Origin: Micromonospora sp. WMMD882
GTDB lineage: Bacteria; Actinomycetota; Actinomycetes; Mycobacteriales; Micromonosporaceae
DNA length: 64,000 nt
Direction: 5' to 3'
Assembly: GCF_027497255.1 (NCBI RefSeq)
Contig: NZ_CP114903.1
Span: forward strand, 4,092,001-4,156,000
The notes beneath the pieces are model-generated. The model was given only the letters and a program-made list of their open reading frames with translations, was not told the DNA's origin and ran no database searches. The position numbers and the translations under genes are program-made. Below are positions 16,806 to 26,242 of this stretch, piece after piece. Numbering within the stretch: position 1 is the first letter of the stretch; each line of letters starts with the position of its first letter.

Positions 16806-17708
16806 TCAGGGACGCAGACCGAGCCGGAGCACCAGATCGAGCAGGGCGAACACGAACAGGGCGATGCCCACGAACCCGTTGGCGGTGAAGAACGCCCGGT
16901 TGACCCGGCTCAGGTCGGTGGGGCTGACCACCACGTGCTGGTACGCGAAGGCGAGCGCGGTCAGCGCCAGCCCGATCCAGAACGGCCAGCCGAACCCGAT
17001 CAGCGCGCCGAACCAGACGTACAACGCGAACGTCACCAGGTGCGCGACGGTGGAGGCGTGCAGCGCGAAGCGCAGCCCGTACCGGGCGGGCACGCTGCGG
17101 ACCCCGATCTCGCGGTCCACCTCGGCGTCCTGGCAGGCGTAGATCAGGTCGAAGCCGCCGATCCACAGGCCGACGGCGATGCCGAGCAGCCAGGCCGGCC
17201 ACGAGCCGGCGAACGTGCCGGTGACCGCGAGCCACGCGCCGACCGGGCCGACCGCCTGGGCGACCGCGAGGATCGCGTGCGGCCAGTCGGTGAAGCGTTT
17301 GCCGTACGGGTAGACGACAAGCGGCACCACGGCGAGCGGCGCGAGGGCCAGGCAGAGCGGGTTCAGCAGGGCGGCGGCGGCGAGGAACACGACGAGCGCG
17401 ACGGCCGCGCCGGTCCAGGCCGTCCGCACGCTCACCGCCCCGGTGACCAGCTCCCGCCCGGCGGTACGGGGGTTCCGCGCGTCGATCCGCCGGTCGAGGA
17501 TCCGGTTGGCGGCCATCGCGAACGTCCGTGCCCCGACCATCGCCACGGTGATCAGCAGCAGGTCGAGCCAGCGCACCCGCCCGCCGTTCACCTGCATCGC
17601 GGTCAGCGCGGAGAGGTACGCGAAGGGCAGCGCGAAGACCGAGTGCTCGATGGCGACGAGTTTCAGGAAGGATTTCACCCGACCGGGCCGTTCGGTGACC
17701 TCGGTCAT
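16806..17708 (-). CDS. mqnP: Menaquinone prenyltransferase MqnP (UbiA family)
   Basis: A 300-residue membrane prenyltransferase with about eight or nine hydrophobic helices. Two Asp-rich motifs bind the magnesium-pyrophosphate of the isoprenoid donor: NRILDRRIDARNPRTAGR (about 68-85) and YACQDAEVDRE (about 190-200). In the futalosine pathway this family attaches the polyprenyl tail to the dihydroxynaphthoate precursor. The start ATG overlaps the mqnL stop codon (ATGA), so the two are translationally coupled. Confidence 0.92.
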   Translation of the reverse strand: MTEVTERPGRVKSFLKLVAIEHSVFALPFAYLSALTAMQVNGGRVRWLDLLLITVAMVGARTFAMAANRILDRRIDARNPRTAGRELVTGAVSVRTAWTGAAVALVVFLAAAALLNPLCLALAPLAVVPLVVYPYGKRFTDWPHAILAVAQAVGPVGAWLAVTGTFAGSWPAWLLGIAVGLWIGGFDLIYACQDAEVDREIGVRSVPARYGLRFALHASTVAHLVTFALYVWFGALIGFGWPFWIGLALTALAFAYQHVVVSPTDLSRVNRAFFTANGFVGIALFVFALLDLVLRLGLRP

Positions 17709-19165
17709 CTGATGCCGTACTCCTTCCAGCGCTTGTCGACCAGGGCGACCACCTCGGGCGACATGGTCATCTCCTCCGGCCAGCCCCGGGCGTAGCCCTC
17801 GGTGGGCAGTTTGCGGGTGGCGTCGACGCCGGCCTTGCCACCCCAGAACTGCTGGTACGAGGAGTGGTCCAGGTGGTCCACCGGCCCCTCGGTGAGCAGC
17901 AGGTCACGGGAGTAGTCGACGTTGCCGAAGGCCCGGAACGCCACCTCGTGGTAGTCGTGCACGTCGCAGTCGTCGTCCACCACCACGATCAGCTTGGACA
18001 GCGACAGCAGGTGCGCGCCCCAGATCGCGTTCATGATCTTCTGCGCGTGCTTGGGGTAGCGCTTGCGGATCGAGACGATCACGCAGTTGTGGAAGACCCC
18101 GGCGGCCGGCAGGTCGTAGTCGACGATGTCGGGGATGAGCAGCTTGAGCAGCGGCAGGAAGATCCGTTCGGTGGCCTTGCCGAGGCCGTGGTCCTCCTGC
18201 GGCGGCTTGGACGTGATGATCGAGTGGTACACCGGGTCGCGCTGCATGGTCATCGCCTCGATGTGCAGCACCGGGAACGGCTCGACCGGGGTGTAGAAGC
18301 CGGTGTGGTCGCCGAACGGCCCCTCGGGCAGCCGCTCGCCCGGCTCCAGGTAGCCCTCCAGCACCACCTGGGCGTGCGCCGGCACCTGGAGCGGAACGGT
18401 CAGGCAGTCGACCATCTCCACCCGCTCGCCCCGCAGGAACCCGGCGAACAGGTATTCGTCGATGTCTCCGGGGAGCGGCGCGGAGGCGGAGTAGCTGACC
18501 ACCGGGTCGCAGCCGATCGCCACCGCCACCGGCAGCCGCTGCCCGAGTCGCTCGGCGACCGCGTGGTGGGCGGTGGAGTCCTTGTGGATCTGCCAGTGCA
18601 TGCCCAGCGTGTTGTGGCTGTGCTGCTGGAGCCGGTACAGCCCGAGGTTGCGCTTGCCGGTCTCCGGGTGCTTGGTGTGGGTCAGTCCGTAGTTGTGGAA
18701 GATGCCGCCGTCGCCGGGCCACACCTGGAGGCCGGGCAGCCGGTTCAGGTCGACCGCGTCGCCCCGGTAGACCACCTGCTGGCAGGGCGCGGTCTTCACC
18801 TTGCGCGGCGGCACCGACTTGAGCTGCATGACCTTGCCCAGGCCCTCGCGGATGCCGGACCAGCCGACCGGCAGCTCCGGCTTGACCATCGCCCCGATCC
18901 GGTCGCCGATCTCGTTGAGCGAGTCGACGCCGAGCGCCATCGCGGTCCGCCGCTCGGTGCCGAACAGGTTGATCGCCACCGGCATCTCGCCCCGGGTGGG
19001 CCGCTCGAACAGCAGCGCCGGCCCGCCGGCCCGGACCGTCCGGGTGACCACCTCGCTGATCTCCAGCGTCGGATCCACCGGCACGCCGACGCGCCGCAGC
19101 TCACCGGCCCGCTCCAGCGCCGCGAGAAAGTCCTTGAGATCCGTGTACGGGAAGCCACGTGCCAT
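17705..19165 (-). CDS. mqnL: UbiD-family menaquinone decarboxylase MqnL
   Basis: A 486-residue prenyl-FMN-dependent decarboxylase. The ATG at 19165 (MARGFPYTDLKDFL) is chosen over an in-frame start 48 bases upstream; it is preceded by GGGAG and begins where UbiD homologues begin. UbiD signatures include GIFHNYGLTHTKHPETGKRNLGLYR, EGPFGDHTGFYTP (with the acidic catalytic region) and VFHNCVIVSIRKRYPKHA. It is expected to act before or together with the prenylation step by MqnP, using cofactor from UbiX/MqnM. It overlaps mqnP by four bases. Confidence 0.92.
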   Translation of the reverse strand: MARGFPYTDLKDFLAALERAGELRRVGVPVDPTLEISEVVTRTVRAGGPALLFERPTRGEMPVAINLFGTERRTAMALGVDSLNEIGDRIGAMVKPELPVGWSGIREGLGKVMQLKSVPPRKVKTAPCQQVVYRGDAVDLNRLPGLQVWPGDGGIFHNYGLTHTKHPETGKRNLGLYRLQQHSHNTLGMHWQIHKDSTAHHAVAERLGQRLPVAVAIGCDPVVSYSASAPLPGDIDEYLFAGFLRGERVEMVDCLTVPLQVPAHAQVVLEGYLEPGERLPEGPFGDHTGFYTPVEPFPVLHIEAMTMQRDPVYHSIITSKPPQEDHGLGKATERIFLPLLKLLIPDIVDYDLPAAGVFHNCVIVSIRKRYPKHAQKIMNAIWGAHLLSLSKLIVVVDDDCDVHDYHEVAFRAFGNVDYSRDLLLTEGPVDHLDHSSYQQFWGGKAGVDATRKLPTEGYARGWPEEMTMSPEVVALVDKRWKEYGIR

Positions 19166-19304
19166 GCCCACAGTCTCCCGCACCAGCCCGACCCCTCTCC
19201 CACCCGACCCCACCCCCGGCTCCCCCGCGCCGCGCCGTCCATTTCACGGAAATGGTGGCATCCCGGACAGTGGATCACCCCATCTCGCTGATCTGGAGTC
19301 GATC

Positions 19305-19528
19305 ATGAGGCCCGGTTACGAGCGGCGCCTCGTCGCCGCTGGCGAGATCCTGAAGATGCTCGGCGTCAGCCGGTCGCGCTTCCGGGCCATCGCGACGCAT
19401 CCGAGCTCTCCCCGGCCATTCCAGACGTTGTCGGTCGGCTCGGTGTGGCTGCGGTCGGACGTGGGGCGTACATCGCCACGTACCGTCAGCCCCGCCCCCC
19501 CCCGGCCGACGAGAACGTGCCCGGCTGA
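19305..19528 (+). pseudogene. Frameshifted small HTH DNA-binding gene
   Basis: From ATG 19305 (GGAG eight bases upstream), about 52 residues read as an excisionase/AlpA-like HTH: RRLVAAGEILKMLGVSRSRFRAIATHP...FQTLSVGSVWLRSDV. The expected ending, AYIATYRQPRP, is found in another frame. Restoring one missing base near 19464 gives a continuous 75-residue protein ending at TGA 19526-19528. Such proteins bind DNA and often belong to mobile elements or act as accessory regulators. It is either a pseudogene or a single-base sequence error. Confidence 0.65.
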
Positions 19529-20004
19529 GGGGGGCGAGCCCGGCTGGCGGGCTGCTCCTGCCTACGTCGGGCCCCGGACGACCGCAGGTCAAGCCGCTGT
19601 CGGCGACTGTCGCCGCACAGGGCAGACGTACCCTCGGGAAGCCTGTCGAGCTGCCCCGGATGCGGGGCACGCACTGGTCCTGCCCCCGTCCGCACCCGTG
19701 TCCCTGCTCGCAAGATCGTGCTGAAACCCGGAAGTCACCGTCTCCTCGACGCCGCCACCAATCATGACGCCCCGCCCCGACCATCGTCACCAGACGTGAC
19801 ACCCCGACCGGGGCGGCCGTCGCGGGTCGTGACACTCCCGCTGGGCGCCGGCGACAGAGGGCATGCCCGGTCGTCGGGACACGCGGCACCGGGGCAGACG
19901 GCACCGGGGCGAGCCGGCGTTGGTGACGCGGCGTTGACGTACGGCGGTGTGCACTGCCGGACGGGCGGCGCCGCGACGGGCGAACCGCCGCGAGGAGGGT
20001 CCCC
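19529..20004. other. 476 bases without a recognisable gene
   Basis: It holds only frames that look like chance products of high GC. A TTGACG hexamer at about 19934 resembles a -35 box but has no matching -10. A ribosome site GAGGAGGG at 19991-19998 belongs to the next gene. Confidence 0.5.
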
Positions 20005-21352
20005 ATGGGCGGGCGTGCGATCCGGGCGGCGCTGGTCGCCGTCACCGTCACGGCGGGAACGCTCGCCAGCGTGCCCCCGGCGGCGGCCCACACCACCACG
20101 ACGTTCCTCGCCAGCGCAGACAGCTACGTCAGCGCGTCCCAGCCGACGACCAACTACAACGGCACGAACACCCTCGCCGTCGCCGCGTCACCGACCCGGA
20201 TCTCGTACCTGAGGTTCAGCGTCACCACGCTGGCCGAGCCGGTCCGCTCCGCCTACCTGCGGCTGCACGTCCAGGACACCGGCAACGCGGCCAGCCCGAA
20301 CGGCGGCCCGCGCAGCGGGTCGGCGCCGGCTGGACGGAGAGCACCCTGACGTACGCCAACCGGCCGGCGGCCATCGGCGGGCCGGTCGCCTCGTTCGGCA
20401 AGGTGCTGCGGAACACCTGGTACGACCTGGACGTCACCTCGGCGGTCACCGGCAACGGCGTCGTCGCGTTCTCCTTCGCGTCCGGCAACGCCGACGGCGC
20501 GTACGACGACAGCCGCGAGTCCGGCGGGTACGCGCCCCGGCTGGTCGTCACGACCGGCACCGGTGACAACGTGCTGCTCAACGCGGGCGACATCTCGGCC
20601 TGCTCCACCACCGGGGCGGCCCAGACCGCGCAGCTCATCGCCCGCGAGCCCGGCATGGTGATGGCCGGCGGCGACCTGACCGACAGCGGTACGGCGGCCC
20701 AGCTCGCCAACTGCTACGACCCGACCTGGGGCCAGTTCAAGAGCCGCACGAAGCCCATCCTCGGCAACCACGACTACATCACGGCCGGGGCGGTGCCCAC
20801 GTTCGACTACTTCGGTCCGGTGCTGCCCCGAGGCACCGGCTACTACTCCTTCGACCGGGCCGGCTGGCACATCGTCGTGCTGAACACCAACTGTTCCAAG
20901 GTGGGCGGCTGCCAGGCCGGCTCGCCCCAGGAACGGTGGCTGCGGGCGGACCTGGCCGCGCACCCCAACCGCTGCGCCCTGGCGCAGTACCACCATCCGC
21001 TGTTCAGCTCCGGCGGCCGGGAGTCGTCGAACGTCCGGCCGCTGTTCCAGGCGCTCTACGACGCTGGGGCCGAGATCGTCGTCAACGGCCACAACCACCA
21101 GTACGAGCGGTCGCGCCGCAGAACCCGAGCGGGGCCGCCGAACCGGACCGGGGCGTCCGGGAGTTCGTGGTGGGCACCGGTGGCCGTCCACTCCAGAGCA
21201 GCTTCCCCGAGCCGGCGGCCAACAGCGAGGTCCGCAACGGCCGGACCTTCGGGGTGCTGAAGCTGGCCCTCTCGCCGAACAGCTACACCTGGCAGTTCCT
21301 CCCGGTGGTCGGCGCGACCTTCACCGACTCCGGCAGCGGTGTCTGCCACTGA
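20005..21352 (+). pseudogene. Secreted metallophosphoesterase with two frameshifts
   Basis: Starts at ATG 20005 behind GAGGAGGG with a signal peptide (ALVAVTVTAGTLASVPPAAAH). A DNRLRE-type wall or carbohydrate-associated domain follows (FLASADSYV... to WTESTLTYANRP). The calcineurin-like phosphoesterase core has GDLTD, GNHDY, YHHPLFSSG and NGHNHQYER. The frame breaks twice, near 20308 (in GGCGGCCCG) and near 21111 (CGG-TCGCG where CGGTTCGCG would restore APQNPSG). Each break is explained by one missing base. Restored, the protein would have about 449 residues, ending at 21352. As written it cannot make a full enzyme. Confidence 0.82.
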
Positions 21353-21428
21353 CCACCCCGACGGGGCGAGTTGCGAAGAATGTCACCGGTGCTGGCTCGG
21401 CGGCGGGCGGTACGGCAGGCTCGGAGGC

Positions 21429-21656
21429 ATGTCGGACGCGTACACGGTCGGTGATCCTGACGGGTTGTCTCCGCTGCTGGCCGAGCTGCGGGACGCCGTC
21501 TCCCGCGAGTTGCACGCCCAGCTCGCCCTGCGGGCCGAACGGATCGAGTTGGAGGCGGTGCCCGAGGTCGCGTACCAGGTCACTCTGCGGGTGGCGGACG
21601 TGCTGACCCGGTGGCGGCCGGCGAACGCCGCCGATATCGTCGCACCGTCCTCTTAG
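21429..21656 (+). CDS. Small hypothetical protein
   Basis: A 75-residue acidic, soluble protein starting at ATG 21429 with CGGAGG just upstream. It is predicted mostly helical (LLAELRDAVSRELHAQLALRAERIELEA, VTLRVADVLTRW). No family recognised. It lies between the broken phosphoesterase and the secreted protein at 21717, all rightward. Confidence 0.55.
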   Translation: MSDAYTVGDPDGLSPLLAELRDAVSRELHAQLALRAERIELEAVPEVAYQVTLRVADVLTRWRPANAADIVAPSS

Positions 21657-21716
21657 GATCGGTGGAACCGCACGGGTCGGACGGTCCGGGCGGCACACCG
21701 ATCCTCAGGGAGCTTC

Positions 21717-23087
21717 ATGACAACTGTGCGTGTTAGCCGCAGGTTCCAGGTCGGCGCGACGGCGGTCGCGGCGGCGATCCTGGCCGGCGCGGCGGCCAAC
21801 CCCGCGACGGCGGGCCCCGCGACGACGGAGACCGACCCCGGCTGGGTCACCGCCTGGCTCGGGGACACCGCGCTGGGCGCTGCCGGCGCCCCCGGCCGCA
21901 CCGCCGCGCTCCAGTTGAGCAGCACCGGCGCGACCAACCCCCGGGTCGTCTTCGACCTGAGCGGGCTGACCGGGGTGGCCGTCGCGACCTTCCCGGCCTG
22001 GTGCGTCACCGCCGCCGAGATCACCTGCCCGATGCCGCCCACCGCGACCCCGGACGAGTTCGGCAGCGTCAACGGCACCGTGCCGGTGGTGCTGCGCGCC
22101 TTCTCCGGCACCACCGACGGCGCGTCCGGCACGATCGGCTACACGGTGCTGGCCGACGGCGTCGACGGCGAGACCCAGCGGGCCGCCGTCTCGGTGCACG
22201 CCGGGCCGGCGGCGGTGAGCCTGGTCGACGAGTACGTCGACAGCGCCGACACCGGTGACACGCTCCGCATGCCGGTGGCCGTGACCAGCGCCGGCAACGT
22301 GCCGGTGCTCGCGCTCCGGCTCACCGTACGGCTCCCGGTCGGGTTGACGCCCGCCGCGTACCGCAACTGCCGCTACGGCGCCGGCGACCAACTCAGCACG
22401 GTAGTGGTGTGCACGATCCCGGGCCCGCTGGCCCCCGGGGTCTCCTACCGGGCCCCGGACGGCTTCACCAGCACTGTCGGTCCGGCCGCCGTCGGCGCGA
22501 AACGGATCGTCCAGCAGGTCGAGCCGGTCACCACGGCCGACCCGCCGCCCGCCGGGCTGGTGTTGAAGCGGCGTCCCGCCGACCGGATGTTCCGGCTCGG
22601 TCAGGTGGGCACCCCGGTCGACGTGCTCGACGCCGACCACCAGTCCCCGTACGGCCAGTACTACCTGCGTGACGTGCCCGGCGCCTTCGACGTGGTGGCG
22701 CTCGGGGCGACCGCCGCCGGCTCGGTGGGCGACACCGTGACGGTGCGGGTCGGCATGCGCAACGACGGCCCGGGCGTCCCGGACGGCACCGTCTCCGGCG
22801 GGGACCCGGGCAGCTTCGTCTTCACCCCGCCGGCCGGCACGGTCGTCGTCGGCGAGCCGACCGGCTGCTCCCCCGCCGGCGGCGGCGAGGACGGCGGCGA
22901 GGAGCCGTTGACCTGGTACTGCGCCAAGTCGGGTGGCGTCTTCCCGGCCGGTGAGAGCTTTTTGGTCGACTTCGACCTACGGGTCGACGGCCCGCTCGGC
23001 GCAGCCGGCCAGGTGCGGATCCCGTACGGCTACCCGCGGGTGGACGACGACCCGGCGAACGACAGCGCCCCGGTGACCATCGCCTGA
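21717..23087 (+). CDS. Secreted protein with CARDB/DUF11-like domains
   Basis: A 456-residue protein starting at ATG 21717 with GGGAG upstream. A signal peptide (about 1-32) has core ATAVAAAILAGAAANPATA. The rest is beta-rich, with at least two immunoglobulin-like modules; the last (GSVGDTVTVRVGMRNDGPGVPDG... to VDDDPANDSAPVTIA) is typical of CARDB/DUF11 surface modules. Three Cys pairs may form disulfides (for example WCVTAAEITC). No sorting signal or transmembrane segment is seen, so it is probably released or loosely wall-associated. Function unknown. Confidence 0.72.
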   Translation: MTTVRVSRRFQVGATAVAAAILAGAAANPATAGPATTETDPGWVTAWLGDTALGAAGAPGRTAALQLSSTGATNPRVVFDLSGLTGVAVATFPAWCVTAAEITCPMPPTATPDEFGSVNGTVPVVLRAFSGTTDGASGTIGYTVLADGVDGETQRAAVSVHAGPAAVSLVDEYVDSADTGDTLRMPVAVTSAGNVPVLALRLTVRLPVGLTPAAYRNCRYGAGDQLSTVVVCTIPGPLAPGVSYRAPDGFTSTVGPAAVGAKRIVQQVEPVTTADPPPAGLVLKRRPADRMFRLGQVGTPVDVLDADHQSPYGQYYLRDVPGAFDVVALGATAAGSVGDTVTVRVGMRNDGPGVPDGTVSGGDPGSFVFTPPAGTVVVGEPTGCSPAGGGEDGGEEPLTWYCAKSGGVFPAGESFLVDFDLRVDGPLGAAGQVRIPYGYPRVDDDPANDSAPVTIA

Positions 23088-23091
23088 CCGG

Positions 23092-23456
23092 TCATTCGCA
23101 TTGGTAGAGCCGTTCCGGGTCGACGAGCGCCACCTCGGCCCGGCCGGCTGCCAGCTCCCTCAGCCCCTCGGTGAGCCCGTTGCCGCTGGCCAGGAGCAGA
23201 CAGCCGGCGGAAGCGTCCACGCCGGGGCGACGGGTGAGCAGCTCCCGGGCCCGGACCAGCCGGTCCAGATCCGGTCGGCCGAGCGTACGACCCCATTTGA
23301 CCTCACCGATCGCCAGTAGCGGACGGGGGCCGTCGCCCGACGGTGGCTCACCGAGCGCGACGACCGGAGGGCCCACTGCCTGACGGTTTCCACGAAGCGC
23401 GGTGTCGCGCAGGTCAGGGTCCTCGGCGAGCAGGTAGCGGGCCTCGCGGAACAGCG
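23092..23456 (-). pseudogene. Remnant of a DUF234-type ATPase gene
   Basis: An open but start-less frame reads LFREARYLLAEDPDLRDTAL, then without the usual middle section VGPPVVAL...LLAIGEVKWGRTLGRPDLDRLVRARELL...ALVDPERLYQCE. The second part matches the C-terminal DUF234 segment of archaeal-type ATP-binding proteins; the first matches their central region. The ATPase domain is missing and an internal piece is deleted. The frame runs into the 3' end of ccsB, so this is a truncated, internally deleted relic. Confidence 0.65.
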
Positions 23457-23459
23457 GCC

Positions 23460-24530
23460 TCAGTCGAGGCCGCCGTACGAGTGCAGGCCCTCGAAGAAGA
23501 TGTTCACGCCGAACAGGTTCATCAGCATGGTCAGGAAGCCCAGCACGGCGATCCAGGTGGCCACGTTGCGCCGCACGCTGGGCGTGGCGCGGGCGTGCAG
23601 GTAACCGGCGTAGATCACCCAGGAGATGAACGACCAGGTCTCTTTCGGGTCCCAGCCCCACGGCCGCCCCCAGGACGCCTCGGCCCAGATCGCCCCGGCG
23701 ATCACCGCGAAGGTGAAGACCGGGAAGGCGAACGCGTGCAGCACGAAGGTCAGCCGCTCCAGGCTCTCCGCCGAGGGCATCCGCTTCGCCAGCGTGTACG
23801 GGAAACTGCGCCGACCCCGCTCGTACCCGTCACGCATGAGGAAGGTGACCGCCGGCACCACGCCCAGCAGAAACAGCCCGGAGGCGAACACCACGGTCGA
23901 CACGTGGATGACGAACCAGTACGAGTTGAGCGCCGGCACCAGCGGCACCACCGGCACGTAGAGCACCAGCTCGGCGGTCGCCACCAGGAGCACCATGACC
24001 AGGGTGAGGAACAGCCCGAGCCGGCGCAGCGACGGGCGCTTCCAGAGCACCGCCAGCCAGCCGGCGACCCCGATGAACGAGACCGTCAGCACGAACTCGT
24101 ACATGTTGCCCCAGGGCATCCGGTCGGCGTCGATGCCCCGGGTGATCAGGCCGCCCAGGTGCAGCAGGGCGGCGACCACGGTGGCGGCCACCGCGATCAG
24201 GCCGGCGAGCCGGGCCCGCCCGGGCGGTCGCTTCCCCGGGCCGGGCGACTCCACCACCGACGGCGGGACCGGGGCGTCCGGGAGCACGCCGGCATCCGTA
24301 CCGCCGCCGCCCGTGCCGCTGCCGCCCGTGCCGCTGACGGTCGTGCCGCTGACGGTCGTGCCGCTGACGGTCGTGCCGCCGACGCCGGCGCCGACCAGCT
24401 CGCGGGCCGGCGCGGGGGTGGCGGCCCGGACCCGGGCGTTGCCGAGGGCGTACTCGACGGCGTGGCAGATCATCGCGACCAGGTACGCCAGGATCGCGAA
24501 GGTCACCAGTTGATCGGAGATCGCGGACAT
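23460..24530 (-). CDS. ccsB: Cytochrome c maturation protein CcsB (CcsA-type)
   Basis: A 356-residue membrane protein of System II cytochrome c biogenesis; with ResB it exports haem and ligates it to apocytochromes outside the membrane. The haem-binding WWD signature WGRPWGWDPKETW is at 287-299, and about eight hydrophobic segments are visible. A low-complexity linker with GTTVS repeats (about 50-75) separates the first helix from the core. ATG 24530 overlaps the resB stop, so it is coupled to resB. It is the last intact gene of the operon. Confidence 0.93.
   Translation of the reverse strand: MSAISDQLVTFAILAYLVAMICHAVEYALGNARVRAATPAPARELVGAGVGGTTVSGTTVSGTTVSGTGGSGTGGGGTDAGVLPDAPVPPSVVESPGPGKRPPGRARLAGLIAVAATVVAALLHLGGLITRGIDADRMPWGNMYEFVLTVSFIGVAGWLAVLWKRPSLRRLGLFLTLVMVLLVATAELVLYVPVVPLVPALNSYWFVIHVSTVVFASGLFLLGVVPAVTFLMRDGYERGRRSFPYTLAKRMPSAESLERLTFVLHAFAFPVFTFAVIAGAIWAEASWGRPWGWDPKETWSFISWVIYAGYLHARATPSVRRNVATWIAVLGFLTMLMNLFGVNIFFEGLHSYGGLD
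24331..24375. repeat. 15-bp coding tandem repeat in ccsB
   Basis: Three perfect units of CCGCTGACGGTCGTG (plus strand) encode the GTTVS repeats in the N-terminal linker of CcsB. The linker is not part of the conserved core and appears free to change length. Confidence 0.85.
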
Positions 24531-26242
24531 CAGTCGGTCCCTTCTCGCGGCCCCCCGACGGGGTCGACTCCGGCGGCCCGGCCGGCACCACCCCGCACCT
24601 CGTCGACGAGCGCGGTGAACTCGTCGACGAAGCCGGGATACTCGGTGCGCGGCAGCCCACCGGCCTCCACCAAACTACTACCGACCGTCGTTGATCTTCC
24701 CACCGGGGCGTCGGCCCGCCCGTCGGCGTCGGCCGGCTGGTCGGCGGCCACGCCACCCGCGCCCGGCGGGACGGACGCGTCGGCCGCAAGGACCCGGAAC
24801 CAGACCCGGCGGCGGCGGCCGAACAGCGAGCCGAGCAGGCCGACCAGCAGCACCCCGCTGCTCACCAGCAGCACCGTCGAGCCCGGGTCGTACCGCACGG
24901 AGAGCGTGACGAACGGTCGGGTGCCGAGGAACTCGACGCTGGTGCCGTCGTCCAGGGTCCACTTCTCGCCCGGCTTGAGCAGCCGCGCCTCGCCGAGTTG
25001 CGTCAGCCGGCCGTTGTCGATCTGCCGCTGGTCGAGCCGGTACACCGAGCCGGGGATGCCGGCGTCCAGCCCGAGGTTCCCCCGGTACGCGATCAGGAAG
25101 ACCGCCGGGTTGCGCTCGGTCGGATGCTGCGACCGCACGTACGGCGGCGATTCCGGCGCGGTGGGCAGGTACAGCCCCTCGAAGGCGACCTGTAGCGCCG
25201 GGTCACGCCGCCCGGTCGCCGGGTCGAGGTTGACGTCCGGGAACATCGCCACGCCCTCGCCGGTGAGCGTGTTGTCGGTGGTCAGGAACGGTTCGGCGCT
25301 GGTCTGCGTGCGGCCGAAGCGGTCGGTGTACCGCAGCACCGGCGCGTACCCGTGCCCGAGCAGGTAGACGTTCGCCCCGTCGAGCCGCAGCGGCGAGTTG
25401 ACCGAGAAGTCCGCGCGGCGGGCCGGCTGCCCGTCCTCGGTCACGGTCACCGTGGCGTTGAAGAACTCCGGCTGGCCGGACTCCAGGAACCGGGCCTGGA
25501 AATCGTCCAGCGTGAGGCAGAACGGCGGCAGGCCCGGGCTGTCCACCCGGGCGCCGATCTTCGACTCGGCGTACTGGAACTGGGTGTTGCAGAAGCCCTT
25601 GTCCCCGCCCGCGACGAGCAGCCGGTTGCCGCTCCAGCCGTACCACGAGCCGAGCGCGACGCCGATCAGCACCGCGATCAGCGAGGTGTGGAAGAGCAGG
25701 TTGCCGGTCTCCTTGAGGTAGCCCTTCTCGGCGGAGACCTCGTTGCCGCGCACCACCACCCGCCAGCGGCGGCGGCGCAGCACCGCGGCGATGGCCTCCG
25801 GGCCGCCGTGGTGGCCGGTCAGCACCGCGTGCTGCGGCAGCCGTTCCAGCCGCTTCGGCACGGCCGGGGGTACGGCCCGCAGCGCCCGCACGTGCTCCCG
25901 CAGCCGGGGCACGATGCAGCCGACCAGGGAGGTGAACAGCAGCAGGTAGATCGCGGAGAACCAGACCGAGCCGAACACCTCGAACGCGCCGAGCCGGTCC
26001 AGTCTCGGGGCGAGTTGCGGGTACTCGACGAAGAAGTCGTCGACGTCCTCCGGGTTGACCCCGCGCTGCGGCAGCACCGAGCCGGGCACGGCGGCGACCG
26101 CGAGCAGGAAGAGCAGGACCAGCGCGGTACGCATGCTGGTGAGCTGCCGCCACGAGTTGCGCAGCAGGGCCAGCAGCGGGTTCGGTCGGCGGCGCGGCGT
26201 CGACGGGGACGGCGCGGCCGACCGGTCCTCGACGGCGGTCAT
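24530..26242 (-). CDS. resB: Cytochrome c biogenesis protein ResB
   Basis: A 570-residue membrane protein with the ResB layout: three N-terminal transmembrane helices (about 35-52, 84-106, 185-203), a large extracytoplasmic domain, and a fourth helix near 473-493. A cytoplasmic tail of about 80 residues is low-complexity. With CcsB it forms the System II haem lyase. ATG 26242 overlaps the ccdA stop codon as ATGA; longer upstream reading of this frame is antisense to nothing useful and overlaps ccdA, so the ATG is the sensible start. Confidence 0.92.
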   Translation of the reverse strand: MTAVEDRSAAPSPSTPRRRPNPLLALLRNSWRQLTSMRTALVLLFLLAVAAVPGSVLPQRGVNPEDVDDFFVEYPQLAPRLDRLGAFEVFGSVWFSAIYLLLFTSLVGCIVPRLREHVRALRAVPPAVPKRLERLPQHAVLTGHHGGPEAIAAVLRRRRWRVVVRGNEVSAEKGYLKETGNLLFHTSLIAVLIGVALGSWYGWSGNRLLVAGGDKGFCNTQFQYAESKIGARVDSPGLPPFCLTLDDFQARFLESGQPEFFNATVTVTEDGQPARRADFSVNSPLRLDGANVYLLGHGYAPVLRYTDRFGRTQTSAEPFLTTDNTLTGEGVAMFPDVNLDPATGRRDPALQVAFEGLYLPTAPESPPYVRSQHPTERNPAVFLIAYRGNLGLDAGIPGSVYRLDQRQIDNGRLTQLGEARLLKPGEKWTLDDGTSVEFLGTRPFVTLSVRYDPGSTVLLVSSGVLLVGLLGSLFGRRRRVWFRVLAADASVPPGAGGVAADQPADADGRADAPVGRSTTVGSSLVEAGGLPRTEYPGFVDEFTALVDEVRGGAGRAAGVDPVGGPREGTD

